A stretch of DNA of 64,000 nt from Antedon mediterranea (GCF_964355755.1 NC_092671.1:13124501-13188500); one strand, 5' to 3'. Positions 25,230-37,886 are shown, counted from the first letter of the stretch. The notes: generated by a model not told the origin, from the letters alone. Translations and numbers: made by a program.

Positions 25230-28200
25230 TTATATGCCATCACTTGACGAGGCGTTCAATAGAAAGATCTGTGAAGAACTCTCATGATTATACTCTGGAT
25301 CTGGAACAATCTGGTGTGTCCATCTTTCACAAATACTCTCTTTAACTTTCTTCAGTAAATCAGCTGCATAAGGTAAATAATATACAAAGTAAGTATTATT
25401 ACAATTATACACATAATGGCCTACATGTTGATTATAGGCTAAAGTAATTAATGAAAACTTACCAAAGACTAACACTAAGATGGACAAGTTAAGCATCAGT
25501 AGAATAAATGGTCTGATTTCATGAAGAAGAATAATTGAATCATCTGTCGTGTATAAAGAATCATCCATGTCAACAATTGTACCAATCGATAAGTTAACAA
25601 TTATGAAGACCAGTGTCAACAACTGAAATCTTTGATCCGATTTTTCCTTCATTGGCTCAAGATAAAGATGTAATGCAATAAGAATAACAGTTACAAACAA
25701 GGAATAAGACATGTTTGATGCTTCGTCATCTTTGAAGTTAGCGATAAGTGAAAGAATTGCTTTATTGTACATCTCAAATACTTCCCAGTACCAAAACCGT
25801 GAGTTGTATTGCTTACAAAAGAACTTTAATCCAACAATTTCTGGTCGTATACTATTAATATCTTCGTTATGTGAGGCATTACGTTTATATTTCCAATACA
25901 AAACGGCAACAACTGCAAGAGGAAAACCTATTACATATAGCAATGAAACAAACACGATGTTTTTGTTAGTATTGTACAGCGAACCATTATTATCTTCCAA
26001 ATTCATAATAGAATAGTCTGACGTAAGTATTTTCTTTGTATGATTGTGATTGTCATCTGATGTAACATTAAATGTACGAATCGACCAAGGACCTACGGCC
26101 ATGATATTTGAACAGGAATTTGCGTACGTTAAGTACATTAACATGATTGTAATTGATAAGCATTTGTCTTTTAAACGATGAGCTGTGTAATCACCACGAT
26201 ATCTATTGATAACGTGTAGCAGCAAGCAAACTGTTGACGCCAATATCAGAATAACGAAAGGTGTGGCTATACCAATATACAAAAGTGTATATGCATTCCA
26301 AGAACCAGACAAAATACACGCCGGACTGAGAAGATTAACATATCGAATAATGTCGAGATACTGTAAACTTTGTCCAACCGATTGAAAGTCTTCTGGCCAG
26401 TGAATTTCGTTTAGTTCAGATAGTATGCCAAGGATCTGATAGAAATTGATAGCTATCTTCATGTGAGTGAAAAAAGAACCCATGTGTGCGATACTTCTTT
26501 TATCTATCCGCCAAACTATGTATCCAATAACGGCGATTATTAAGATAATAACAGCAAATAGAATAATCATAATGAAACTCTTCTGACATTTATGACATTC
26601 GTTGAACAATTCGTAATAACCTGGTAAGCATGCGCCACATAACCATCCTGTATAACCACTGGAACAATTTGCGTCGATACCCCCTACGCAACTTTCTGAT
26701 CGTGGACACATAAACACAGCAGGTAATCTTCCATCGTAACTTGCATTTTTCAAAGCATCAGGATTACTTTCATTAAAGATGTTGCTAACTAAATGCGTAA
26801 TAAAATTATTGTACTTTTCTTTACTTTCTGGATCAAATCCCCAAAACCACCAGTAGCCCGTTAGCAATTGTTGAAAGTCACGTGCACAGTCGACACCTTC
26901 TGGACAAGGTTTGCATTCACCGAATCGATCAACACGATGGAAGTTATCAAGGCAATAACAAGCATTGAGATATGCTAATTGGTCAGTCTTAGTTCCACCT
27001 GGACATGTTTGACAATCATTAATCGTAGTAGCACCAGTCTTTTGCGAGAAACTTCCATTTGGACATGGTTTGCAGTTCTTAAGCCAGCTGCCTTCCTCAC
27101 TCATTCCCAACTCATCGTTGTAAAATCCTCCTGAAAATATACAATCGTACTATAATTAAACATTATTTTGTTCTTATCGTTTGAAATTAATTAATACATT
27201 TTCAGTATATCATCTCTTTTACATGTGGGTAAAATAAAAACTTTACAATACCAATCTGACAAATATTAAACAAGCCGTTGCTAATTTCATCATCATCATC
27301 ATCATCATCGTCGTCGTCGTCATCGGCATCGTCATCATAATCATGATCATATCCTCATCATCATCATTATTATTAATATTAATATTATTATTATAAATTC
27401 CTTTTTGATTTGACAAATCACCTGGTGGACAAGCATGGCATTCTGGTTTCACATTGTTTTGGCGTAACTGATAATGTCCCTGCTTACAAGGCTCACATAT
27501 ACCTTTAGTTTTGTTGCATACCATACCATAGTTTATATGAGTAAAATTAAAAAAGTCAAATATGATCTTAGTTTTATTTGTTAAACAATTACTGAAAATA
27601 AAAAACCAAAAACACTGAATTAATTAAAAATGAAAATATGTGTGTATAAACGTAATATCTTTCTCAAACCATTTTCAAATCTAGTTTAAACCAATGATAT
27701 CCTTATAGTATATGGCAGATACTTACATAAATTGCTTGGTTCCCACTAGGAATATTTGACCAATCACAAGTGATGGATTATTGTGGCTTGTGACTGGTCA
27801 ACTCGCTTGCCTTGCGTCGTCTACGTCATTGCGTTGCGTCTCTAGTGGGAACCAAGCTTTAAGTAGATATCAAATGATGTTTAGGATGGGAGATGGAAAA
27901 GTACACAAATCCCAAAAGATCAAATGTATTTACACTACTGTATTTCCAGACAAAGTTGATGGAATTTTCGTCAATTGTCCACAGTCCAAGTAACTAAAAA
28001 AAAAAATATTAGTATTGATGCATATACAAATTAATATTGCTGAAATTCAATGTAGGCTTTTAATTGTATTAATTTAAATACATTATTCTATTTATGCCAT
28101 AACTTACACCCCCCAAACAATAAAACATTTCACAGGACGCAATCGTCCATAGTTTATTTTGTCTAAATTACTTACACAATTGAATCATTTGACATGTTAG

Positions 28201-31200
28201 AAAAGCTTTTCTCTTCGATAAAAGTGATTGGATTATTGAACAAGTACCTGATAAATGAACAAATTAAAAAAAAATGTGATGTATTGTTAAAATGTTGATG
28301 GACCTAATAACGTTACTACGGTGATTGGGTAAAATAACGAAAAAATCAATATTGCAGTAGATCGTATGAATACACATATATATATATATATTACTATACC
28401 GGTAGTCTACAAATGGCATAATAATTCTTTTGCTTGTAATACTTAACGTGTACACGATTAAAGAGTGACGTAATCTGAGTTAGAAAAGCGTGTAGAAATA
28501 AAAGTTCATTCTACTTACAGTTTTTTCATTACTCCATTTCTAAACGTTCCATTCGTTATAGTTTCCAGCTTATTTTTTTGTAAATACCTGAGGAGTTACC
28601 AACATGATCTTCTAATTTATTTATGGTTTTATTAATATTAATTTTTTTTAAAACTATATGCTTGATATTATTATACACGACTAAATGCTAGTAGACCTAC
28701 AAGTAATAAATACAACAATATCAACTTCTAGTGAGTCTCAAACCTTTACCCGGTCAGTCTAATTTGATATTTGACTTAAGTACAAAAAACACATTAGACT
28801 TACTGCAAATCTGTATTTAAATTAATTATTATTAAATTTTTAAATTTTAGTCCACCAGATGTTTCGATTTTTCTGATTTCAAGCTTTTATTTTAGACCTA
28901 CATATGAAACGGAATGGTTTGAAATACAGGTTAGAAATTAGACTAAAACTAAATATGGCCCAAACTGAATGGATAAACAATTCAAACGCTGTAAATATGT
29001 CCTATTAAGTACATTATTATTTTATTTTACTCACATGACTTCAAAATCAGTATCATCAAATGCTCCATCTTCAATGTACGATATTTCATTATGGTCAAGC
29101 ATTCTATTAAAAAGAAATATTCAACTTCTAATCTATTGACTCTATTTACTAATATTTTCGTGATCGTCACAGCTGTCACTGTTGTCGCAGCCACCCAGAG
29201 GCGTAGGCTGGCTGTTGTCTGGGGGACAGATGCGAAATTTGTAAATGTGGAACCCTCAAATGGGGCTGAGCTAAAACAAATTTGAAAAATAGAGCTGCTT
29301 AGGTCCTTGGAAATTATACTTATTTGAAACGGTTAGAGTTTAGGACCAGCCCCATCATGGCTGGCCGGCTGAGCTAAGACCATTTTTAAAAAAGAGCTGC
29401 TGGGTCCTCACTCATACTTTGAAAATGACCGGTCTTGGCCTAATAAAGTGGACCCAGCCTACGCCACCGATTAGATTCATCACCATGATACTCATCATCT
29501 TTATTATGACAATTTTTAAATACGGTAGTCATTGAAGTTACGGATTTGGTTGTCAAATTATCATTCACCGCGACTCCACAATTCCTTGAATTAATGATGA
29601 TACTTACAATATATTTAGGTTTTTACAACCTCTAAAACTTGCTTTTGAAATTGTTTTAATTTTATTCCTATCCAGGTACAAGTATTGAGGAAAATACTTA
29701 GATTGAAATAAAGATCCATTTCCAAGTGAAGAAATGTGATTGTTATCCAGCTGACTGAAAATAAAATATCATATAAGTTGTTATTTATCATTCTGACATG
29801 TATAGGAAATCGTTTCATTTCAGTAACACCAATATTTACCTGTGCCTCTCGCTTTTCTCATAGGGGTATTTAATGTATACGGTAACAATTTTCAGAGGTA
29901 AATAAACGCAGTTCTGATTGTGGTACATTACTGTACTGTATCAAGTTGATTCATTATGAAATAAACACGAGTATGTATACATTCTAAAAACTTCTGTGAT
30001 AAAGGATCTATGTATAAAGTATTATTTAAATATTGTTTTAAAAGCATAACGAACTTAGTTACACTTACAGAGATTCACGGATTAGGAGGTTATACAATGC
30101 TGAAGGAAACACAGTTAAAACATTGCTAGAAACAGACCTTCAAAAGAAAACAATGCAGTATAAAGATCAATTTAATTACTGGCTTTTGTAATAACACAAC
30201 CGTAAACCACAAGAGTTTATTTGAAAACAAGATACGCAACCAATGCTTTTCCATTTCAAATATTGACCGATATTAGAATGTGGTGTAATGTATACTTACA
30301 AACTAAAAACACCAATTAGATCTTTAAATGCTTCTGGATGAATATCACCAATCTTATTAGCTTCAAGTCGTCTGAAAACAAATAGATTGAAAAACACAAT
30401 ATTCTTGATTGATAAAACTAAAGTAAATTATTTTATAAATTTTGAATTAATTAAATAAAATACTTACAGAGTGTTTAACCAAGTTGTATTAACAAACAAT
30501 CTTGCTGGTATCGTGGTAATTTGACTATATGTAAGGTATCTGTTAACAATAAAATACTATATAAGTATGAACAAAATAAAAAAACAACACACACAAACAA
30601 ACAAATAGAGGGAGATCTCTAAAATTGAAGAGCTAACTTACATTCGACTTCCTGATGGAATATTTGCGAATGCTCCTGTTGCCAATTTCAACAACTGATT
30701 GTCAACATATCTGTGAAAAGGTAGATAATGTCCAAACCACATGCTAACTATTCACGAAGTTTATACATCAACATTATTTGACATAATATTTATATTACTT
30801 TTAATATCTTATTTTGTACATTTGTTATTGTTAGTTTTTATTATATTCAATCGAAATATATTATATAAAATGTATGTTTAAAATTAACAAAACGCCAGTT
30901 TCTTTCTTCTTTACACGTAGTTATTCTCTTAAGGTAATTTACACAACCCAAAACAAAAATGTTTATGGTACAAAACTTACATTTCAATTAAAGATTTACT
31001 GGTAAAGAAGAAGGAGTTTTCCACCAATTCCTTAATATTAGTTTCTCTGAGATGTCTAATAGAATAAAAGTTGAAGTTCTGATTTAAAAACATAGGCCTA
31101 CTTAATGCACTTAATGATAAATAATATAATATAGTAAGACGATATGTTAGGCCGAACAAGAAGAAATATTTTAGCATAATATATAATGATATCCCGCCTA

Positions 31201-34200
31201 GATGTAGAGTGGATTGTGACCTAAACTGCTGATATTAAGCGTCAGCATTAGCGCGTACAACATTAGCGACTTTTCGTTTTAATGATGCACCGTGGAGGAG
31301 GTGTAAAAAGACAGGATGGTCATTATAAAACGTCAAAGTGTTGAACGTATAGTTATGAAAAACTTTAATTTTTTCAAATAATTCAATTTTGCTTTGCAAT
31401 ATTTTTTTATCCAAAAAAACAATAATAAATATTATACATTATACGTACATTCTGTTAATACGCTGTAGACCAGAAAACGTAAATGGTTCAATTTGCTCCA
31501 GAGTACTATTACTAATGTCACTGAAATATACAAAGGGTGATTCAACATATTTTATTATTAGTGCGTAACTAATGAAAGTACCATGTTTAAACGCAATGTT
31601 AGTTTAGTTTTGATACGACGATTGAAAAAACCCAAACAATCGATTTTTGTTTAATAATAGTATTGTTATTTAACTGAAAACTATAATTAAATTAAATTGC
31701 ATAGGCGTACCTATGCCTACATTTTTTTAAATTTCTTTATTATCATTATTATTATCCTCATTCTCATTATTATCTTTATAATTTTTATCATCATCTATAT
31801 AATCATTATCATCATCTTTGTAATCATCTTTGTAATCGTCTTTTTAATCACCTTTGTAATCATCTTTGTCATCATCTTTATAATCATCTTTGTAATCTTC
31901 TTTGTAATCATCTTTACAATCACCTTTGTAATCTTTTTTGTAATCATCTTTATAATCATTATCTTCATCTTTGTAATCGTCTTTGTAATTGTCTTTGTAA
32001 TCGTCTTTGTAATAATCTTTGTAATCGTCTTTTTAATCACCTTTGTAATCATCTTTGTAATCATCTTTATAATCACCTTTATACTCATTATCTTCATCTT
32101 TGCAATCGTCTTTTTAATCATTTTTGTAATCGTCTTTTTAATCACCTTTGTAATCATCTTTGTAATCATCTTTATAATCATCTTTATAATCATTATCTTC
32201 ATCTTTGTAATCGTCTTTGTAATCGTCTTTGCAATCGTCTTTGCAATCGTCTTTGTAATCGTCTTTGTAATTGTCTTTGTAATCGTCTCTGAAATCGTCT
32301 TTGCAGTCCTCTTTGTAATCGTCTTTGTTATCGTTATCATTATTATAATTCTTATTACCAGCAAAATTATAATATAAGCCTATTATTTATAAAAGCTTAC
32401 ATATTTCTAACAAAAGATCCTTGGAAAGTCGTCCTCGTTAGCTTCCTAATAGGATTACCATTCAATATTCTACAAAATGCGAAAAATAAAAAGGTATGAT
32501 TTGTAATTAATTGATTATTTAATTATTGACTGAATTGATGCTACAGTATAACCTTTCTCTCTCTCCTCATACTATGCTAAATATAATATAATATATAATA
32601 AAATAATGGCAGATGAACTGATGAAATAATTTACTTACATTGTGTCAAGTCGAGGTAAATTTGTAAATGATCCATCGACACACCTCAACCTATTATAACT
32701 CGCAGATCTTTAACATGAAAATATTCAATAAAGAATACATAATTATACATTAAGTGCATTATTATGCCAAAGTTAAATGTTTTAATTAATGTATAATTAC
32801 GATGGTATAATAAATAGTAGTTATGACCACAAATTATGTACCGCCGGTCTCCTCTGTCCAATGTGATTATGCTTTGAAAATACAGTTGGGAAACAACTAA
32901 TTCTCCATGGTATAGTTACTTAAAAAGCAACAGACATACACTTAAGTTGGGAAAAATGTAGGCCAGTGACAACATTTAGCTGATAACTTACATTGTGGTT
33001 ATTTTCTTTGGAAATTTTGGTAATTTAGTCAAGTTGTTGAAATCTAAAGATCTGAAAAAGAAAATATTCACCATTTTATCATTATCATTAAATCTATTAA
33101 TTAATTTAAATGACAGATCCGTAACAGACAAAATCAGGAAAGGGAAAACTTACAACATGGCGTTTAAAATAAGTACCTGATACTCAATACTCGCTCTTCA
33201 CCCGCTATACTGGAAAACCCTTTTATTATTTACACTAGTAAAGGAGTGTGAAACAGCAGTAGCGAAATTTAGATTTGAGTGAATGTGCACGACGTTCACG
33301 TCCACATGGATTACAGTCGACTGTTACTCGTCGACAAATATATGAACGGTTAGATGTGGATACTCACGTTGACGTTTCAGTGAACGTATAGTCAGTAAAA
33401 ACAAAGTAAGAACAAATTGCAACAGAATTGTTTGTTTTGTCTGGTTGATATGGTCCAAAAGTTTAACAAACATCGAATATCGGATAGTGGGTTAATTAGC
33501 ATACATTAAAAATGCCGCCATTTACCATTTTGAAGCCATGTATGTCCTGAACGGTTGGTTTTAGACGACCTAAGTGCATTGATGACATTAAACTTCCCAT
33601 TAAATATGTTTTAACTTAGTCATAGGTACGTCATATATTATTGTATAACTGCTTAAATGACATTATCCTACTGAAAAAAATCTATAAACTGCAGGAAAAC
33701 AAGTTTCTTAACATTTTCTTGTTTTTACCAAAATCGGACATCAAAAACAGGGTTAATTAGCATAAATTTAAAATGGCAGTTATTTGCTATGCCATTTGAA
33801 GCCCTGTATCTTCTTAAAGGTTGGTTTTAGACCCGAAAGTGAATTACGAGTAAATAATAATAATAAGATATTAAACTTTTTTTGAATATTGATAATTCAC
33901 AGTTAGTAATATAATTTAACTTAAATTTAACTACATTTACTTTTGCATTGATACGACGTCATACGTCCACCCGTACTCATGTCAGAGAGCGAACTGAATA
34001 AAACCCTAAATTTCAAATTTGGCAGTAGCATAAATTAACGTCATAGACTAGCAGTCGTCATAGTCTATATTATAGTATCTGTATTACATCAACGTTAGCT
34101 TTGTGTCCTACATTTGTCTCTATTATTGATAAAATGTACATTTCAGGCACACCATAACAATGTAATTCAAAACTTACATTTCGTTTAATTCGGAAAGTCG

Positions 34201-36909
34201 AAGTAACGCATCGCTGGCAATAGTTGTGAAGTTGTTATTGTTCAGATATCTTTTTAAAAAAGAGTAAGAAACAAATTGATACAATTATTTTAACTTTCTA
34301 CTTTAAATCAATAACATTTTACCACTCAATGGAGAGTTAAAAAAATTAACAAAACACAGCCACTGTCACACACAGCCACTGTGCAAATTGGGACTGGACC
34401 GTTTTAGAGGTGTTAACCACCTGTAGATCCTTCACTGAGTTAGTGAGAAGTCGAATAAATAAAATAAAAATAAATAAAAATAAAGGATGATATTATAGAA
34501 ATATAATATATAAGAGAAAATCAAAAGGTTCATATACCTTGAAAAATGACCCAAACAATTAATTTAAAATTATTATGTTTACTTTGGAGTCACAAAACTG
34601 CTTATGTGTTGTACAAAGCTTTTCCGGGTATGTATGTTCATATCTTTTCAACCCTGTCAAATTTAAATGAAAGTTACTCTACCAAACATGTCTTTGTAAG
34701 TAGTATCCGTATTTGGTGTGTTTGCTATTATTTTCTGCCGCACTAGTTCTGTTGTCCTAAACCTGTGTTCTCATTGTGTTTTAATAGAATATAATGGACA
34801 GGAATTAAAAACATGGGTAATATTATATTTATAAAAACTGTAGTCCTGTATTTAAAAAAACCAAGTATATATAATATAGCCGAAGACAGAATTCTTATTT
34901 TTATAGTTATTTTAATTGTTATTTATATAACATAACCCATATATTTTATAGTTATTTTGATTGTTATTTATATAACATAACCCATAGGCCTAAATCGAGT
35001 AAAATATTCAGCGTACAGACATTGCACGATAAACAACCTCGGTAAATAGATATACATAACCGTTTATACTATCTAACTAATAACTTTTTATCATGATTTT
35101 AATCATGACGTCAATTTGATTGGATATTTCACCGAAGACAGAATATATTGTTATTTTTATAGTTCCAGGATGAAAACTGTTATCATTTCTTTTGTTTTCT
35201 GTAGAAAAACTGTATCTATATATACATTTACGTAAGGGCAAAATTCTGTAAATCGCGCCTTACTTTTAGAATTTTTACTCGATGGTATGTAAAGTTGGTT
35301 CGTACTTTCGGTACTGATTTTAACCACCTGATGTAACCCTGTTTACTAATTAAATTAAGTTAGATAATTAGTTATTGACGATTAAAACGAATTTAGGTTC
35401 AACGATTTGCCCCAGATAGGGGTGTTTTCCGATCGTGGTATACACTGTCTAATGGATGTCTATCTTGAAAAATACCCGCCACAAAAATGCGAGGAGGCTT
35501 CGCATTTTCCTATCTCCTCCTACAATAATTGTTTTTAATAGCTGAAAACCGGTTGAACAGCTCGAGTACAGTATCATAATGTTGAAGACAGGCCGATTTT
35601 CTTTAAAAAATACTATTTTGATAGATTTAATATACGTTTATACAAATGTATTGATTTGCGATGAATGGAACATTCCAATCTCTGTGTCGTTCCACAAGTG
35701 TCTATTCCCTCAGGCGTCGTAAAGGAAAGTACTGTATACTCATAACAGAAATTCGATCCTTTTTTTTTTCAATCTGTGCTGCAGAGGTTGGATATAATTT
35801 TTTTTAATGGATAATGAGCTAGCGTTTTCAGTCGCCGTAATTTAATATTTATTACCGATTAAATCGAATTTATGATTTGCCCCGAATAGAGGTGGTTTTC
35901 ACAAATTGTTTAACATTATATATAAACATACGTCGTAGTGTATCGTTACATGTACTGTACTATTTCAATCGACTACGACGGTGATAGTTTCAACAAAGTA
36001 TTACATCGCAATGTTTTACTGTGTTTAGTGGTATATTATTTGTAAAACATGTTAATTAATATTTCGTTACAAAATAAAGACTATATTTAAAAATTGTTCC
36101 TCTTTGCACCCATCCTCTTTCCCATCTCTCAACCATAATGTTACATACAAAACACAAATTAAGTTTGTTTAAATTTGACTTAAACAATTGGTCTCATTTT
36201 GTGACAACATTCTCTTTCGGAAGTAATTCCCAGTGTGCTAATTTTAGTTGAGTACATAAATCACAGTGTCTATTTAATCGTTCCTGTAAACGACATATAT
36301 TATTGCCCTGCATTATTGTACATTTGAAATCGCCAGTTTTTTAACGCTGAAATTACTGTGTATTCGAGAACCATCTGTGGGCACGACCTAGATGGTACGC
36401 GAGCGAAGCGAGCGTACCATCTAGTATTTATAATTTATCTATTTATCGTCGTTTATTGTCATGATAGTATAAACGGGCCTTTGTGCTTTCTTGTTTCATT
36501 TCGTTGTGCCAGCAAAGGGCAAACGTAAGGAAAACAGTTTACGCAAGTTATTGGTGATGATGAAAATTGCATCGATAAAACGGCGTTCCATACAAACTTA
36601 TAAAAATCATCCTTCTATTCAAAAGAAATATGTACGCCGAGCATGTGATATAAGTATCAAAATCTAAGCTATTAAAATGTAAATTTGTATTTAAACTCAC
36701 AAATGTGTTGTGTTTTCAGGTATTCTAGCAGGTAAATGAACAAGCCCACGTCCATTGCAATTGACTTTGAACCAATTAGTGTCGGGCGGAGATTCACAGA
36801 TACACAGCAAACTGTCATCATTATTATTGTGCAGACAACCCGAGTTTGCATGGCAACACACGACGAAGCTATAGAAAAGAATAAAAGTAAACGAAGAACG
36901 TAAAAACAT
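25230..36909 (-). CDS. Gene 3: LRR / Cys-rich / multi-pass membrane receptor-like protein (19 exons)
   Basis: Exons: 36909-36701, 34249-34178, 33051-32992, 32707-32639, 32469-32401, 31520-31449, 31055-30981, 30710-30642, 30539-30468, 30371-30300, 30137-30069, 29754-29608, 29103-29035, 28587-28519, 28247-28176, 27993-27934, 27591-27422, 27130-25463, 25363-25230. They sum to 3297 nt (1098 aa plus stop) with AG/GT borders throughout. Architecture and exon phases match gene 1: leader MFLRSSFTFILFYSFVVCC, LRRNT, LRR array, Cys-rich stalk, polytopic end, cytosolic-looking tail ADLLKKVKESICERW. Helices fall near residues 684-707, 783-805, 822-843, 889-911, 972-989, 999-1017 and 1030-1053. The last intron (99 nt) is a multiple of three and has no stop, so retention would give a 1131-aa form. 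Intron 1 holds a Helitron-like copy and the intron between exons 5 and 6 a 12-bp minisatellite. A possible AATAAA is at 25172-25177. Confidence 0.88.
25463..27130 (-). CDS. Gene 3 exon 18: Cys-rich stalk and polytopic domain
   Basis: The exon is 1668 nt and open throughout, almost identical to gene 1 exon 18 apart from scattered substitutions and one missing codon (KRSIAHMG against KRNSIAGMG). N-glycosylation sequons (NVT, NHT, NGS) cluster between the third and fourth clear helices. The FWYWEVFEMYNKAILSL motif and the WYWEVF-to-LYLEP spacing are kept. Most differences between copies look conservative at protein level, which suggests purifying selection. A dN/dS calculation would be needed to say so firmly. 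Confidence 0.88.
27287..27392. repeat. CAT/CGT trinucleotide tract in gene 3 intron 17
   Basis: A (CAT)n run, then (CGT)n, then mixed CAT/CATAAT units. Paralogue introns lack it. Confidence 0.9.
27736..27855. mobile_element. Short TIR MITE (TTGGTTCCCACTAGG family), gene 3 intron 16
   Basis: It has the same ends and interior as 20274-20389 and sits at the same intronic place in the paralogue. It is a shared insertion older than the gene 2/3 split and is absent from gene 1. Confidence 0.75.
29200..29465. mobile_element. 266-bp MITE-like insertion, intron between gene 3 exons 12 and 13
   Basis: 11-bp perfect ends GGCGTAGGCTG / CAGCCTACGCC bound a segment that is richer in G+C than its surroundings and has no counterpart in gene 1. 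Internal GAGCTGCT...GGTCCT repeats occur twice. A short frame crossing it (29091-29285) is not a gene. Confidence 0.6.
31740..32343. repeat. 12-bp minisatellite in the intron between gene 3 exons 5 and 6
   Basis: About 600 bp of variants of TCATCTTTGTAA / TCGTCTTTGTAA. Because the unit is 12 nt and stop-poor, long frames exist on both strands (226 and 189 codons of FVIV- or KTIT-type repeats), which I reject as genes. Confidence 0.92.
34282..34490 (+). mobile_element. Retroposon-like insertion in gene 3 intron 1
   Basis: Absent from the aligned intron of pseudogene 2 (about 21990). It contains a CACAGCCACTGT duplication, GGTGTTAACCACCTG, and an A-rich (AATAAA)n-type end, suggesting a small SINE. 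Confidence 0.45.
35215..36424 (+). mobile_element. Helitron-like element, family 1, copy D, in intron 1 of gene 3
   Basis: It runs from TCTATATATACATTTACG after an A to the CTAG hairpin end followed by T. Relative to copies A-C it has internal deletions. The equivalent place in intron 1 of pseudogene 2 (about 22695-22705) has no element and shows near-continuous flanking sequence. That is an empty paralogous site and evidence for mobility after the gene 2/3 duplication. Confidence 0.7.
36701..36909 (-). CDS. Gene 3 exon 1: signal peptide and LRRNT cap
   Basis: The ATG at 36909 starts a hydrophobic leader, then Cys residues (GCLHNNNDDSLLCICESPPD) and GLVHLPARIPENTTHL. It ends in phase 2 at GTGAG. 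It is 209 nt, the same length as the pseudogene's exon 1, and nine nucleotides longer than gene 1's. Confidence 0.87.
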
Positions 36910-37155
36910 TTTCTACGTTTAGTACTGATAGCGGCCAGGCTGAATATTAGCTATTACGATTATTGTCCGAGTCAAATATAATAGTTAAAATTACATGTTA
37001 CTTCCTTATACATTATTTTCCAATGAATGAATGAATCTTTTCAGTTTTAATTCTTGAGATCACTCACAATTGAAAGGCAAACACCTTTAGTTAAATATTC
37101 TATTATTAGGCCTATAGAAATTTTATTAAGAATTGGTTTCCTATTCTATGTTTAT

Positions 37156-37205
37156 AAGGGAAAAGTGAGATTCTTCCCTTTTCGGTGTGACGTATGTGAC
37201 TTTAA
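37156..37205 (-). promoter_or_regulatory. Conserved upstream block, gene 3
   Basis: Same AAGGGAA...TTCCCTT inverted repeat and TGACGTATGTGAC as at 23671-23720, about 250 bp before the gene 3 ATG. Common descent from the duplication alone could also explain it. Confidence 0.3.
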
Positions 37206-37309
37206 TTTTACGCTATAAAATTGTCTTAAAATGAAATTGTCTGTTATTATTCTCAGTATATGTGATCACCATAAGCGTATATTCGATCGGGCTATTTTGA
37301 GCAGATTTA

Positions 37310-37475
37310 TTAGAGATCTAGCTGCTCCAAGTCCTTTTATTTTATTTTTATTAAACCTTATTTAAAGAGGGTAACCAAACAGTATGCTGACACTCAAGGG
37401 ACCTTCATAACAACCTTGCTGTTTTTTTTTTCTCTTTTGTGGCGTTAACCACTATTTTATTCATTTCATTCTCAA
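37310..37475 (+). mobile_element. Retroelement tail fragments
   Basis: GAGATCTAGCTGCTCC...TTATTTAAAGAGGGTAACC recurs at 39155-39260. The adjoining T-run and GTGGCGTTAACCACTAT segment recurs reversed at about 12104-12150. They look like 3' ends of LINE/SINE-type elements. Confidence 0.45.
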
Positions 37476-37717
37476 ATGATCAATACAATGATTTTACACT
37501 TCATCCAAATATATATTCTCTGTTCTGTTATTTTCTTGTCCTTTCTTTTATCTTTTGTACGATTTGATCGAAACAATTCGGTCATATATATATATATATA
37601 TATTGGGGCGACTTTTTCTCATTCTCACAGATTTCCTCATCTTTATCGTTTCAAATTAATTAATTAAATTTCAGTATATCACCGGGCGGTTTAGAATTAA
37701 TGTTCTTTGCCTGATTT

Positions 37718-37720
<3 letters not shown>

Positions 37721-37776
<56 letters not shown>
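37721..37776. repeat. (TA)n microsatellite, left of palindrome
   Basis: An uninterrupted TA run of 56 nt that ends where the palindrome arm begins. Confidence 0.95.
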
Positions 37777-37779
<3 letters not shown>

Positions 37780-37886
37780 CATACTGTAAATTATAGAAAC
37801 AGTGCTCATATTCGGAACATGATCTCATAATCGCGTCGAGCATAGCTCATTGGCGAAAGTTCCGTATTATTTAGTTGTATGAAAAA

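Noticed and set aside
31697-32377. 226-codon plus-strand frame and 189-codon minus-strand frame
   Set aside because: Both are translations of the 12-bp minisatellite inside an intron of gene 3, with no splice or family evidence.
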